Below are positions 52,512-61,744 of a stretch of DNA of 64,000 bases, one piece after another. Position 1 is the stretch's first letter. Every line of letters starts with the position of its first letter. The notes under the pieces were generated by a model, which was not told the DNA's origin, did not search any database, and worked only from the letters and a program-made list of their open reading frames with translations. A program made the position numbers and the translations under genes. Source of the stretch: Cognatundibacterium griseum (GTDB lineage Bacteria; Pseudomonadota; Gammaproteobacteria; Burkholderiales; Burkholderiaceae_D); NCBI RefSeq assembly GCF_014284195.1, contig NZ_JACOGC010000001.1, forward strand, positions 248,001 to 312,000, in the 5' to 3' direction.

Positions 52512-53249
52512 TCAGAGGATATCGCTGTCGTCGCTGATACTGGCGTCGGTATCGGTGAAGTCCGTCGTGAAATCCGGTGAGCTGGCAGGTTCCGGATTTT
52601 GTGAAAAATAACCGGGGATCATGCCGCCTTCATTGGATGTCAGTTGCTGATTCATGGACTGGTCGGCGAGCGCGGAGTGCTGCGACCCGCCACCCATCAG
52701 ATGGCTCAGACCCTGATACAAAAAGGCACCGGCAGCGACACCGGCCGCGGTCGCTGCCACATTACCCAGCAGGCTGCTGCCCTGACTGCCGAAAAAACTA
52801 CTGCCGGACTGCGGGATGGCTGTTGCCGCAACAGGTGCGCTGGCGACAGCGGTTCCGTAGGCAGGCAAAGGATTACCGGTAACGGATGTTGCTGCTGGCA
52901 CATTCACTGCGGCAGTGGCCGGGGCAGGATTCAGCGGGCGGGTGCTGGCGCTGTTACCCCAGGCACTGCTGGCCGGATCAAGAAAGGGTGTCGCAGCAGA
53001 TGACGCGGGCAGGGCATTCAGTGCTTTTTGCTCGCGCAGATCGGCTTGCAGGCTGCTGATCTGTGTATTGGCGGCGGCCAGCGCCTGTTCCAGCAGCAGC
53101 GCACGCTGTACCAGCAGATAAGCGGCGTCAGGCTGACGGGTCACCGCCTGGCTGATCAGTGCTGCTGCCTGTGGATCTTTGCTGACGCCTTGCACTTGTA
53201 CCAGCTGATCGAGAAAATTTTGTAAGACTTGCATTTCCTGAGGGGACAT
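52512..53249 (-). CDS. DUF2076 protein
   Basis: The 245-residue protein begins with MSPQEMQVLQNFLDQLVQVQGVSKDPQA (residues 1-28) and a helical region to about 90, which match DUF2076 (periplasmic ligand-binding sensor-like in older annotations, not established). A long Ala/Pro/Ser-rich linker is followed by a Gly-rich segment (GFLYQGLSHLMGGG-like, here GAFLYQGLSHLMGGG) that looks membrane-active, and an acidic tail DTDASISDDSD. It has no signal peptide. Role unknown. Confidence 0.8.
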   Translation of the reverse strand: MSPQEMQVLQNFLDQLVQVQGVSKDPQAAALISQAVTRQPDAAYLLVQRALLLEQALAAANTQISSLQADLREQKALNALPASSAATPFLDPASSAWGNSASTRPLNPAPATAAVNVPAATSVTGNPLPAYGTAVASAPVAATAIPQSGSSFFGSQGSSLLGNVAATAAGVAAGAFLYQGLSHLMGGGSQHSALADQSMNQQLTSNEGGMIPGYFSQNPEPASSPDFTTDFTDTDASISDDSDIL

Positions 53250-53303
53250 TGCTCTCTCCAGTCGAGGGTGATATGCCCCTATCTGGTCATGCTGTGATGA
53301 TTT

Positions 53304-54821
53304 TCAATAGTCCCGCAGGGCGCGCCGGTATTGAATGGCTTCGGCGACATGCGCCAAGCGGATGTCAGATTCTCCGGCCAGATCGGCAATGGTGCGGGCA
53401 ACCTTCAGAACCCGGTGATAGGCGCGTGCCGACCAGTTGAATTTTTGCATCGCCTGTTTCAGCATCTGGGCTGCTTTTTCTTCCGGTTGGCAGAGTGTGT
53501 CGATGTCGCTGGTGGTCAGCAGATTATTCGGTTTTCCCTGCCTGCGTTGCTGGCGCTGAAATGCCTGCTCGACCCGCTGCCGGATCTGGATACTGGTCTC
53601 ACCGGCTTTTTGCGCCTGCAAATCTTCATATGGCAGCGCGGCAACCTGTATCTGCAGGTCAATCCGGTCCAGCAACGGGCCGGAAATCTTGTTCTGATAA
53701 CGCGCCACCATGTCGGGCGTGCAGCGGCACTGACCATTGCTGTGCCCCAGATAGCCACAGGGACATGGATTCATGGCGGCGATCAGTTGAAAGCGGGCCG
53801 GAAAATCGGCTTGCTTTGCTGCACGGGAAATCGTGATGTGTCCGGATTCCAGTGGCTCGCGCAAAACTTCCAGCACCTTGCGGTCGAACTCCGGCAATTC
53901 GTCGAGAAACAGCACACCGTGATGCGCGAGCGAGACTTCGCCGGGACGCGGTGTACCACCGCCGCCAACTAATGCGACTGCGGATGAAGTATGGTGCGGT
54001 GCGCGAAATGGGCGGGATTTCCAGCGTTGCACGGAAAACCCCGAAGTCAGCGACTGGACTGCCGCCGATTCGAGTGCCTCCTGATCGGTCATGGCCGGCA
54101 AGATGCCCGGAAAGCGCGATGCCAGCATGGATTTTCCGGTGCCCGGTGGGCCGACCATCAGGACAGAATGATTGCCGGCAGCGGCAATTTCCAGTGCCCG
54201 TTTTGCCTGCAGCTGACCTTTGACATCTGCCAGATCGGCATAGCTGGTATTTCCGCAATGCAGCGTGGAGCGATGCGGTACCAGCCTTGCACTATCGTCG
54301 GTAGCGGCAAAGTGGGCGCATACCTGCAACAGCGAGTCGGCCGGATAAATCGTGGCATCGCTGACCAGCGCGGCTTCGCTTGCATTCTCACGCGGCAGGA
54401 TAAATGCTGCCTGCTTTTGCGGGGAATGCTGACAAATGGCGAAGGTCATGGCCAGCGCTCCGCGGATCGGGCGCAACTCTCCGGAGAGCGACAGTTCGCC
54501 GGCAAATTCATACTGTTCGAGCTGATCGGCGCACAACTGTCCGGAAGCGATCAGGATACCCAGCGCGATCGGCAAATCAAAGCGGCCTGATTCTTTGGGT
54601 AAATCCGCAGGCGCCAGATTCACGGTGATCCGTTTGGCGGGAAATTCAAACCGCGAATTCTGCAGCGCTGCCCGCACCCGGTCTTTTGATTCCTTGACTT
54701 CTGTTTCTGGCAAACCAACGATCGTAAAGGCAGGCAAGCCATTGGCCAGATGCACCTCGACCGTGACCTGCGGGGCGTGCATGCCGTTTAAGGCACGGCT
54801 TTTGAGAACGGCCAGCGACAT
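53304..54821 (-). CDS. comM: ComM/YifB-type Mg chelatase-like AAA+ ATPase
   Basis: The 505-residue protein has an N-terminal Lon-like domain (MSLAVLKSRALNGMHAPQVTVEVHL at residues 1-25, with LPAFTIVGLPETEVKESKDRVRAAL), a central AAA+ module (Walker A GPPGTGKSMLASRFPG about 220; LFLDELPEF) with RAPHHTSSAVALVGGGG, and the C-terminal Mg_chelatase_C domain ending with ERALRDY-like residues. ComM is a hexameric helicase for branch migration during natural transformation. Its coding start abuts the ubiK stop with no gap. Confidence 0.95.
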   Translation of the reverse strand: MSLAVLKSRALNGMHAPQVTVEVHLANGLPAFTIVGLPETEVKESKDRVRAALQNSRFEFPAKRITVNLAPADLPKESGRFDLPIALGILIASGQLCADQLEQYEFAGELSLSGELRPIRGALAMTFAICQHSPQKQAAFILPRENASEAALVSDATIYPADSLLQVCAHFAATDDSARLVPHRSTLHCGNTSYADLADVKGQLQAKRALEIAAAGNHSVLMVGPPGTGKSMLASRFPGILPAMTDQEALESAAVQSLTSGFSVQRWKSRPFRAPHHTSSAVALVGGGGTPRPGEVSLAHHGVLFLDELPEFDRKVLEVLREPLESGHITISRAAKQADFPARFQLIAAMNPCPCGYLGHSNGQCRCTPDMVARYQNKISGPLLDRIDLQIQVAALPYEDLQAQKAGETSIQIRQRVEQAFQRQQRRQGKPNNLLTTSDIDTLCQPEEKAAQMLKQAMQKFNWSARAYHRVLKVARTIADLAGESDIRLAHVAEAIQYRRALRDY

Positions 54822-55064
54822 TTATTTATCAGACAGCTGCTCTTCCATGGCGGCGATGCGTGCTTCCAGCGCCTCCAGTTTGGCGCGGGTTTTGGCCAAC
54901 ACCTGTGCCTGAATATCAAATTCTTCCCGTGTCACCAGATCCAGCCTGGAAAAGCCTTGCGTCATGATAGCTTTGACATTTTTTTCAATGTCGCGCGCCG
55001 GTGAATTCTCCAGCGCCTGGCTGATTTTGGATTGTATGTCGTTAAAAAAATTGGATTTATCCAT
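54822..55064 (-). CDS. ubiK: Ubiquinone biosynthesis accessory factor UbiK
   Basis: An 80-residue BMFP/UbiK-type protein: MDKSNFFNDIQSKISQALE, an NVKAIMTQGFSRLDLVTREEFDIQ central part, and a C-terminal coiled coil (LAKTRAKLEALEARIAAMEEQ). UbiK binds lipids and the Ubi metabolon for aerobic ubiquinone synthesis. Start 55064 is set by the family N terminus. It directly precedes comM on the same strand, with coding regions adjoining, and is divergent from the nitrogen-regulated operon. Confidence 0.92.
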   Translation of the reverse strand: MDKSNFFNDIQSKISQALENSPARDIEKNVKAIMTQGFSRLDLVTREEFDIQAQVLAKTRAKLEALEARIAAMEEQLSDK

Positions 55065-55110
55065 GAGTTTTGCCTGAAATGGTGATGACCAGCAACGCAC
55101 ACGTCACATA

Positions 55111-55127
55111 TGCACGCAACTGGTGCG
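55111..55127. promoter_or_regulatory. NtrC-like site 1
   Basis: TGCACGCAACTGGTGCG fits the NtrC pattern TGCACC-N5-GGTGCA at 10 of 12 positions. It lies about 250 bases upstream of the sigma-54 promoter, a usual enhancer distance. Confidence 0.6.
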
Positions 55128-55161
55128 AAACTGAAATGGGTAACAGGTTGCTGAATTTTTA

Positions 55162-55178
55162 CGCATCAAAACGGTGCG
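55162..55178. promoter_or_regulatory. NtrC-like site 2
   Basis: CGCATCAAAACGGTGCG matches the TGCACC-N5-GGTGCA pattern at 9 of 12 positions. Its centre is 51 bases from site 1, about five helical turns. Confidence 0.5.
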
Positions 55179-55190
55179 ACATATATTCTC

Positions 55191-55207
55191 TGCACCAGAT
55201 CGGTTCT
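55191..55207. promoter_or_regulatory. NtrC-like site 3
   Basis: TGCACCAGATCGGTTCT keeps a perfect left half-site and a partial right half (10 of 12). It is 29 bases from site 2, centre to centre. Confidence 0.5.
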
Positions 55208-55365
55208 GTTGCTACTTAATTTGTTTATATCTGCCAGAAATCATAGCGCAAAGCGCAGCGGCTGCCCATTGGCATCGTGATTTTCTTTGTGCCGTGACAG
55301 GCGGTATCCGGAATATGAGCGCTTATTGCCCTGTTATTGGCCGCTTTTCCGGTTGCTGCCACAGC

Positions 55366-55380
55366 TGGCACGACTCCTGC
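55366..55380 (+). promoter_or_regulatory. Sigma-54 promoter of TorF-glnK-amtB operon
   Basis: TGGCACGACTCCTGC has the -24 GG and -12 GC exactly twelve bases apart and TGGCACG identical to the sigma-54 consensus. Transcription would start near 55392, leaving a leader of about 137 bases. The next gene is a nitrogen-linked porin and P-II, which is the classical sigma-54/NtrC setting. Confidence 0.8.
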
Positions 55381-55528
55381 TAATACCTGGTTAAACATCT
55401 TTTAGGGTTCATTTCCGACATTGCCACGAACGATCTTCTGGCAATGCGCACCGGTGACCGATGAAGTGGGTTCAGTTTAGTTTCTTATTCAAAAACCAGG
55501 TTATACAGATAAAAGAAGGGGAAGCGTA

Positions 55529-56275
55529 ATGAAAAAATCCGTACTCGCCGCTGCAGTTGCCACGACATTGCTGAGTGGCTTTGCCTATGCTGATGAACCG
55601 AAGCCAGATAATGAACTGAGTTTCAATATCGGCGTTGCCAGTGAATACCGTTATCGCGCCATCGCGCAGTCACGTCTGGAGCCTGCTTTGCAGGGTGGCG
55701 CTGACTATACCAATAATCCGACCGGATTGTATGCCGGCACCTGGCTGTCCACGATCAAGTGGATTAAGGATGCCGGTGGCAGCGGCGATCTGGAATGGGA
55801 TATTTACGGCGGCAAACGCGGTGAAATCACCAAGGATGTCAGCTATGACGTCGGCGTGCTGAGCTATGTGTATTTGTCGAACGGTCTCGATAAAGTGCCG
55901 GGATCTGCAAATGCGAACACCACGGAGATTTACGGCCAGGTCGGTACCGGGCCGTTTTATGCGAAGTACTCGCATTCCGTCACCAATCTGTTCGGATTTG
56001 TGAACAGTAAAAACAGCGGCTATCTGGATCTGGGCGCGAATATTGAATTGCCGGAGGCGTACACACTGAATCTGCACGTTGGGCGGCAGACGGTTAAAAA
56101 TAATTCGGCCTACAGCTACAATGACTGGAAAATCGGTCTGACCAAAGAATTCTTTGGCGTCTCTTTCAGTCTGGCAGCACTGGGTACCACGGCTGACAAA
56201 AACCTGTATGTGACACCGGCAGGAAAATTTACCGGCAAAACGACTCTGGTGCTGACAGCCGTTAAAACTTTCTGA
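55529..56275 (+). CDS. TorF-family putative porin
   Basis: A 248-residue exported protein with a 21-residue signal (GFAYADE), an N-terminal motif NELSFNIGVASEYRYRAIAQS (about 28-48) typical of the TorF/Gcw_chp family, and beta-strand periodicity to a C-terminal Phe (VLTAVKTF). These small outer-membrane barrels recur directly upstream of glnK-amtB in betaproteobacteria and may assist ammonium or other nitrogen solute entry. It has an AAGGGGAAG ribosome-binding site and starts the sigma-54 operon; glnK follows by 14 bases. Confidence 0.88.
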   Translation: MKKSVLAAAVATTLLSGFAYADEPKPDNELSFNIGVASEYRYRAIAQSRLEPALQGGADYTNNPTGLYAGTWLSTIKWIKDAGGSGDLEWDIYGGKRGEITKDVSYDVGVLSYVYLSNGLDKVPGSANANTTEIYGQVGTGPFYAKYSHSVTNLFGFVNSKNSGYLDLGANIELPEAYTLNLHVGRQTVKNNSAYSYNDWKIGLTKEFFGVSFSLAALGTTADKNLYVTPAGKFTGKTTLVLTAVKTF

Positions 56276-56280
56276 GATGA

Positions 56281-56628
<348 letters not shown>

Positions 56629-56649
56629 TTCGCCTACGAGGGAGTTCAC

Positions 56650-58227
56650 ATGAAAAAATTATTCAAGAACATACTGATCGCAGGCGTCCTGCTTGCATCG
56701 GTGGGAGCAACATCCATGGGATGGGCGGATGAGATGCCGGTGAAAGCCGATACGGCAGCCGCCAGCCAGGCGGGCACCGCTTCCGCAACGGCCGCCACCC
56801 CGGCAGCTCCGGTTCCTGCTGCGGCAGCATCGGTCACATCGGCTGCACCGGCAGCGGTCGCCGATGCAGTTGCCGCATCCGCCGCGGCGCCGGCGCCGGT
56901 AGCCAACAAGGGCGATACCGCCTGGATGCTGGTGGCTACCTTGCTGGTCATCCTGATGACGATTCCGGGTCTGGCATTGTTCTACGGCGGTCTGGTGCGT
57001 TCTAAAAACATGCTGTCGATCCTGATGCAGGTATTCATGATTTTTGCCGTCATCATTGTCCTGTGGTGTATTTACGGTTATTCGCTGGCATTTACCGAAG
57101 GCGGTAAATTCATCGGTTCGTTCGACCGCGTATTCCTGAACGGAATCTGGGATCCTGCCAAAGCCACATTCTCCACTGCAGCAACTTTCAGTAAGGGTGT
57201 CGTGATTCCTGAATTTGTCTATGTGGCTTTTCAGGCGACATTTGCGGCAATTACCTGCGGTCTGATCATCGGTGCTTTCGCCGAGCGCGCAAAGTTCACG
57301 GCTGTCCTGCTGTTTGTCGTCCTGTGGTTCACTTTCAGCTACCTGCCTGTGGCGCATATGGTCTGGTTCTGGACTGGCCCGGATGCGATCAAGGATGCGG
57401 CAACACTGGCGACTGAGACAGCAAAAGGCGGTTATCTGTGGCAGAAAGGCGCGCTCGATTTTGCAGGCGGCACAGTGGTGCATATCAATGCGGCGATTGC
57501 CGGCCTGATCGGTGCCATCCTGATCGGCAAGCGGGTTGGTTATGGTAAAGAATCCATGGCGCCGCACTCGCTGACGATGACCATGATCGGCGCATCGCTG
57601 CTGTGGGTGGGCTGGTTCGGCTTCAATGCGGGCTCCGCGCTGGAGGCGGCAGACGTGGCTGCGCTGGCGTTCGTGAATACATTGCTGGCAACGGCTGCGG
57701 CAACTGTTTCCTGGGTGTTTGGCGAGTGGATGTCGAAAGGCAAGCCTTCCATGCTGGGCGGCGCTTCCGGTGCAGTGGCAGGTCTGGTCGCGATTACGCC
57801 GGCATGCGGTTTTGTCGGTCCGATGGGGGCGCTGATCATTGGTCTGCTGGCCGGCATCGTCTGCCTGTGGGGTGTCAATGGGCTGAAACGCCTGCTGGGT
57901 GTGGATGATGCGTTGGACGTATTTGGTGTGCACGGCGTCGGCGGTATTCTGGGCGCATTGCTGACCGGTGTGTTCGCGGCACCATCTTTAGGCGGTCAGG
58001 GCATTTTCGACTATGTGACCAACAAAATGTCGGCAGACCCTTATTCCATCATGGATCAGGTCATCACACAGGCGACGGCTGTCGGTGTGACGGTAGTCTG
58101 GTCGGCAGTGGTCTCGGTGATTGCGTATAAGCTGGTGGATCTGGTTATCGGCCTGCGTGTTCCTGAAGATGAGGAACGTGAAGGTCTGGATATCACCAGC
58201 CACGGTGAATCTGCTTATCACTCCTGA
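56650..58227 (+). CDS. amtB: Ammonium transporter AmtB
   Basis: A 525-residue ammonium channel of the inner membrane. A signal peptide (about 1-26) is followed by an unusually long Ala/Pro-rich periplasmic lead (about 28-85) before the first membrane helix. The 11 helices carry the Amt signatures: MIPGLALFYGGLVRSKNML-like start (here TIPGLALFYGG), DFAGGTVVHINAAIAGL with the first pore His, and FGVHGVGGILGALLTG with the second pore His. GlnK is encoded just upstream, so the P-II block of transport applies. A terminator pair follows. Confidence 0.97.
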   Translation: MKKLFKNILIAGVLLASVGATSMGWADEMPVKADTAAASQAGTASATAATPAAPVPAAAASVTSAAPAAVADAVAASAAAPAPVANKGDTAWMLVATLLVILMTIPGLALFYGGLVRSKNMLSILMQVFMIFAVIIVLWCIYGYSLAFTEGGKFIGSFDRVFLNGIWDPAKATFSTAATFSKGVVIPEFVYVAFQATFAAITCGLIIGAFAERAKFTAVLLFVVLWFTFSYLPVAHMVWFWTGPDAIKDAATLATETAKGGYLWQKGALDFAGGTVVHINAAIAGLIGAILIGKRVGYGKESMAPHSLTMTMIGASLLWVGWFGFNAGSALEAADVAALAFVNTLLATAAATVSWVFGEWMSKGKPSMLGGASGAVAGLVAITPACGFVGPMGALIIGLLAGIVCLWGVNGLKRLLGVDDALDVFGVHGVGGILGALLTGVFAAPSLGGQGIFDYVTNKMSADPYSIMDQVITQATAVGVTVVWSAVVSVIAYKLVDLVIGLRVPEDEEREGLDITSHGESAYHS

Positions 58228-58316
58228 TCTGTGAATGCTTCACCGGTTTTAGCAAAGTCTTGATGTTGTAAAGCTAGTATCCTCAGTACATGAGCAGAGC
58301 GCATGGCACTGATTCC

Positions 58317-58349
58317 GCGGTTCAGCCTCAGGCTGAGCCGCTTTTTTTT
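58317..58349 (+). terminator. Terminator after amtB
   Basis: GCGG-T-TCAGCC pairs with GGCTGA-G-CCGC around a TCA loop and is followed by eight T bases. Confidence 0.92.
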
Positions 58350-58389
58350 CAGGTCACGGTTGCTGGGTGTGACGGGATTTTTACCGATA

Positions 58390-58417
58390 AAAAAACACCG
58401 GCAAGCCGGTGTTTTTC
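58390..58417. terminator. Bidirectional terminator before the TPR gene
   Basis: ACACCGGC (58395-58402) pairs with GCCGGTGT (58405-58412) across a 2-base loop, with A runs on the left and T on the right. It separates the amtB transcript from the leftward TPR gene. Confidence 0.88.
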
Positions 58418-58479
58418 AGGGGTGCTTTCCGGATCAGTGCTGTGTGTTACAGATGGCTCCGGAAGCGTCTGGTGCAGGA

Positions 58480-59754
58480 TTACTTGGTTTCCGCCTTGCG
58501 GACATATAACCACAAACGTCCCAGATCGGCAGTACCATCTGCAGCTTGCAGGGATTTGAAGATTTCTGCAGCCTTGTCGCGGTTACCGGATTGCAGATAA
58601 GCCATGCCGAGGTGCAGCCTGGCTTCATCGGCGGATTTCAGTCCGCCCTTGGCGATTCCCTGCTCCATCAGGTTGATCCCTTTTTCAGCCTGATTATTGA
58701 TCACATAGTTGTAGCCGATATTGACCAGACCCGTACCGGTCTTGGCATTTTTCGCAGCAGTTTCACCGGCATCCAGCGATTTGATATCTTCCGCAGCCTG
58801 TTTGTAGACGCGGTCTTTCAGCTGCTTGTGTTTTGTTGCTTCCTTGCCGGCTCCAAGCAGGTTTGCGGCATAGCCGGCATCCACCGCAGTTTTGGCTTCC
58901 GATGGCAGACCTGCCAGCAGGGCGAGTTCGGCCATTTCCACGTATTGGGCAGCATCGTCCATATTGTTGGTTGCCAGCAGCAGGCGGTACAGGTCAAGAC
59001 GCAGGCGATCCGAGAAGCCGGGTTTATGTTCGACCCGGTAAATCAGGTCGCCCCAGTATTCACGGGTCGGATAATGCTGAACCACGCGCTCCAGCACGGC
59101 GGTGTAGCCTGCATTGTCTTTGAGCTGCTGGTAGCTGCTGGCCAGCAGGCGCAGGTTTTCTTCGGTGGTGATGCGCTGTGCTTTTTCATCGTCAGCCAGC
59201 ATGGTCTTCAACTGAGCAATCGCATTCTGGAAATCACCCTTGAGGTAATAGCAGCGTGCCAGCAGATTGTTCATCTGCGGATTGGCGTTGCTCTTCTCGA
59301 TATAGCGTTTGGCCCAGACGATGGCTTCAGCATAATTTTTTTCGTTGTAATAGGTGCCTGCCAATCCCTCGATCAGACGCAATTTCTCATTGTCTTTGAG
59401 AAATTCGGAATTGATCATTTTGTCAAAGGAAGCAGCCAGCAGCGGCGTGTTGTTGGTGCCGGAAGCAACGACTGCGCGCATGCGGCTCAGGGCGAATACT
59501 TCGTAAGGCGTTTTATTTTCCATGTTGTCGAGCGCATTGATTTTTTCATTCGCTTCGGCAAACTGCTTCTTGTCCAGCAATTCCTGAATTTCAGTCAATG
59601 GTTTGCCCATTTCTTTGCGCACCACCATTTTTTTAGCCAATTCGGCTTTGTCTGCTGCTTCATCTGCGTAAGCGGTTCCGGTAGTGACAGGCAGCACGCC
59701 CGAGCCGAGTGCTGCAAACATCATGGCAGCGAACAGGAAAGAAATTTTTTTCAT
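58480..59754 (-). CDS. Exported TPR-repeat protein
   Basis: The 424-residue precursor has a signal peptide (MKKISFLFAAMMFAALGSG start, cleavage about AYADEA). The rest is a helical array; tetratricopeptide-like repeats are seen at about 125-200 (YYNEKNYAEAIVWAKRYIE and NNLLARCYYLKGDFQNAIAQL) and near the end (GINLMEQGIAKGGLKSADEARLHLGMAY, then LQSGNRDKAAEIFKSLQ). The role is unknown; such proteins are adaptors in envelope assembly. Start 59754 gives the signal a normal length. Confidence 0.75.
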   Translation of the reverse strand: MKKISFLFAAMMFAALGSGVLPVTTGTAYADEAADKAELAKKMVVRKEMGKPLTEIQELLDKKQFAEANEKINALDNMENKTPYEVFALSRMRAVVASGTNNTPLLAASFDKMINSEFLKDNEKLRLIEGLAGTYYNEKNYAEAIVWAKRYIEKSNANPQMNNLLARCYYLKGDFQNAIAQLKTMLADDEKAQRITTEENLRLLASSYQQLKDNAGYTAVLERVVQHYPTREYWGDLIYRVEHKPGFSDRLRLDLYRLLLATNNMDDAAQYVEMAELALLAGLPSEAKTAVDAGYAANLLGAGKEATKHKQLKDRVYKQAAEDIKSLDAGETAAKNAKTGTGLVNIGYNYVINNQAEKGINLMEQGIAKGGLKSADEARLHLGMAYLQSGNRDKAAEIFKSLQAADGTADLGRLWLYVRKAETK

Positions 59755-59893
59755 GGGATATCCGGTAAAAAATGAAGATGACCGCACGAGCGCGGGTTCG
59801 TCACAAAACGCTCAGCCATCGGCATCTGTTGACTGCTAATGGGCGGAAGCGGGCATTATAACTGAGTCGGCAGGCAGAACCTGCGGTCAGGCT

Positions 59894-60487
59894 TTACCAC
59901 TTACAACCGGTATCCACCACGGTACTGACCGCCAGGGGAATCAGCCCGAGCAGTCCGATGCCGGAATACGCTTTCAGGCAGTCTTTCCGCTCCGCCTTGC
60001 GGGTGCCGTCGGCCAGCTGTTTTTCCAGGCTTTCATCGCGCCGGTGGCTTTGCTGGATTTGCTCGATGGTACCCGGCTGGCGCTGGCGGTCGATGGCCAG
60101 CGCGCTGCGTTTCAGGCTGTCCAGATCGAGTGCAGGAGCCTGACCGGGGAGCGCGGCTTCCTGAGGTGATGCACTGCTGGCCGGTGCGGGGATATTCATG
60201 CTCTGCATCGCCACGGCAGGCGGTGGCGTGACCGGTTGCCGGCGGCTGATTCGCGGCGTTACGCCGCTCGTTGCCTGTTGTGGTGCAAGAGATGGTGCAG
60301 GCTTGTTGTGCGGAGTGTCCGGCGTCAGCGGCAGCAGTTGCAGGTAGTGGATTGCAGCCTGTTTGTCAGCCGGACGAAACCACGACGATTGCTGAATGAT
60401 GAGAATCACGAATCCGAGATGCAGCGCCGCAACAGCAAGGATGGATGCTGTGCGTGCAACAGGGATATGGGCAGGGGAAGTGCGCAT
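59894..60487 (-). CDS. Hypothetical single-pass membrane protein
   Basis: I do not recognise this protein. It has one N-terminal membrane helix (ILAVAALHLGFVILII), a Pro/Gln/Ser-rich periplasmic-type middle and a C-terminal patch with paired Cys (DCLKAYSGIGLLGLIPLAVSTVVDTGCKW spans the last 29 residues). The organisation is TonB-like, with Pro-rich spacer, but there is no TonB C-terminal domain. I set the start at 60487 because an AGG site precedes it; ATG 60505 and GTG 60514 are alternatives. It lies upstream of the TPR gene on the same strand, with 139 bases between. Confidence 0.6.
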   Translation of the reverse strand: MRTSPAHIPVARTASILAVAALHLGFVILIIQQSSWFRPADKQAAIHYLQLLPLTPDTPHNKPAPSLAPQQATSGVTPRISRRQPVTPPPAVAMQSMNIPAPASSASPQEAALPGQAPALDLDSLKRSALAIDRQRQPGTIEQIQQSHRRDESLEKQLADGTRKAERKDCLKAYSGIGLLGLIPLAVSTVVDTGCKW

Positions 60488-60659
60488 CGCTAACCTGATT
60501 GTCATTGAGACCACGTTTCAGACCGGATGTTTTGGTAAAAAGTTCAACACTTCCCGTTGTTGCAAATGGCTGGCGATGATGGGTGCAGGACATCATCGCC
60601 ATCAATTGCGTCATATCAGATGCGCAATAGCAATGTAATAGGAATTTAATAGCGATGGC

Positions 60660-60983
60660 TTAATGCATGTCGGCAGCTACGCCGGTTTCCGGCTGGTATT
60701 GCACCAGAATCCAGGGCTTGACGACCACCGTCCAGACCTCCAGATCCAGGTCCAGCCAGTTCTGCGCCTGCTGATCGCTCATGCGGGCAATTTTTCCTGT
60801 ATGCAGCAAGGCCTGGATTTCACTGGCACGGTCTTCGGCCATCAGGCAGGCGACGGCCACCAGGTCCAGATCATGCTGGACTTCAATCACGGTACCGGAG
60901 GCGAAATATTTCAACAGATCGCGCCAGGGGTAACGGGCTGTTTCCTGATTGATCTTGGTTGGTAAAGAGGCGTTGTCGGTCAT
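60660..60983 (-). CDS. DUF2288 family protein
   Basis: The 107-residue protein matches DUF2288: INQETARYPWRDLLKYFASGTVIEV and LDLVAVACLMAEDRASEIQALL are conserved, followed by WLDLDLEVWTVVVKPWILVQY. Function unknown; family members occur in beta- and gammaproteobacteria and some cyanobacteria. It follows the IMPACT-family gene on the same strand, 43 bases downstream. Confidence 0.85.
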   Translation of the reverse strand: MTDNASLPTKINQETARYPWRDLLKYFASGTVIEVQHDLDLVAVACLMAEDRASEIQALLHTGKIARMSDQQAQNWLDLDLEVWTVVVKPWILVQYQPETGVAADMH

Positions 60984-61026
60984 GGTTTTGAATGGGATGA
61001 GGTGCAGAAAAATGCGATCTGTTGAT

Positions 61027-61629
61027 TTACTGTGGCGCTGTCCCGGCGTCGTCTGAAATGGCTATATTACCTTTCAGTAGTCCGGTCAGTTCGTCCAGAA
61101 TTGTCGCACAGTGCTTTTCTTTGAGACGGAATTGCAGGCGCGCACGATCGCTGTAATCGACATGCAGCACCTGCGCTTCGTATTTGTCCAGTAAACGCCG
61201 GACAGCCGATTCATCGGAAAAATCAATGCTGATAGTGAGCGTGTTCATGAGCTCGACGGCGATCAGCTGTGCCAGTTTGCAGGTTTCCGAAATAGCCTGG
61301 CCGTAAGCGCGGGTCAGACCGCCGGCGCCCAGTTTGGTCCCGCCCCAGTAGCGGACGACCACCGCCAGCACGTTAGTAATTTCTTTGTGCACCAGCACGT
61401 TATACATCGGTCTGGCAGCGGTGCCCGAGGGTTCGCCATCGTCATCCAGCCCGGAGTCACCGGCGCAGATCAGCGCCCAGCAAACATGCACAGCACCCGG
61501 ATGCGCTGCCCGTATCTGCGCCAACTGCTGCCGTGCTTCCGCTCTGCTGTGCAAGGGATACAGCTGCCCCAGAAAACGGCTTTTCTTGATTTCAATTTCC
61601 GCAAAAGCGGGGACGGCCAGCTGGAACAT
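61027..61629 (-). CDS. IMPACT/YigZ family protein
   Basis: The 200-residue protein has the N-terminal UPF0029/IMPACT domain: EIEIKKSRFLGQLYPLHSRAEA, HVCWALICAGDSGLDDDGEPSGTAARPM (about 50-77) and VVRYWGGTKLGAGGLTRAYGQ, followed by a C-terminal ferredoxin-like DUF1949 domain. E. coli YigZ and eukaryotic IMPACT are related; the bacterial role is not settled, with a link to translation or proteolysis. It stands before the DUF2288 gene. Confidence 0.92.
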   Translation of the reverse strand: MFQLAVPAFAEIEIKKSRFLGQLYPLHSRAEARQQLAQIRAAHPGAVHVCWALICAGDSGLDDDGEPSGTAARPMYNVLVHKEITNVLAVVVRYWGGTKLGAGGLTRAYGQAISETCKLAQLIAVELMNTLTISIDFSDESAVRRLLDKYEAQVLHVDYSDRARLQFRLKEKHCATILDELTGLLKGNIAISDDAGTAPQ

Positions 61630-61744
61630 CAGAAAAAATACAGAAAAAAGGTGAAGCTGCGCGGACAGCCGGCAGGGCTCAGAGCCTTGTCAACCGGGGC
61701 TGTTGCGCAGAAAGAGAATGAAGAATGATGTACGCTGAAAGCAG

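Noticed and set aside
55174-55383. 69-codon frame upstream of the TorF porin
   Set aside because: It overlies the NtrC-like sites and the sigma-54 promoter and has no coding character.
56659-57933. 424-codon leftward frame opposite amtB
   Set aside because: Low-complexity His/Gln/Arg antisense translation of the Ala-rich and membrane-helix codons.
58546-59775. 409-codon rightward frame opposite the TPR gene
   Set aside because: Phe/Ile/Gly-rich antisense translation without motifs; the leftward frame has a signal peptide and repeats.
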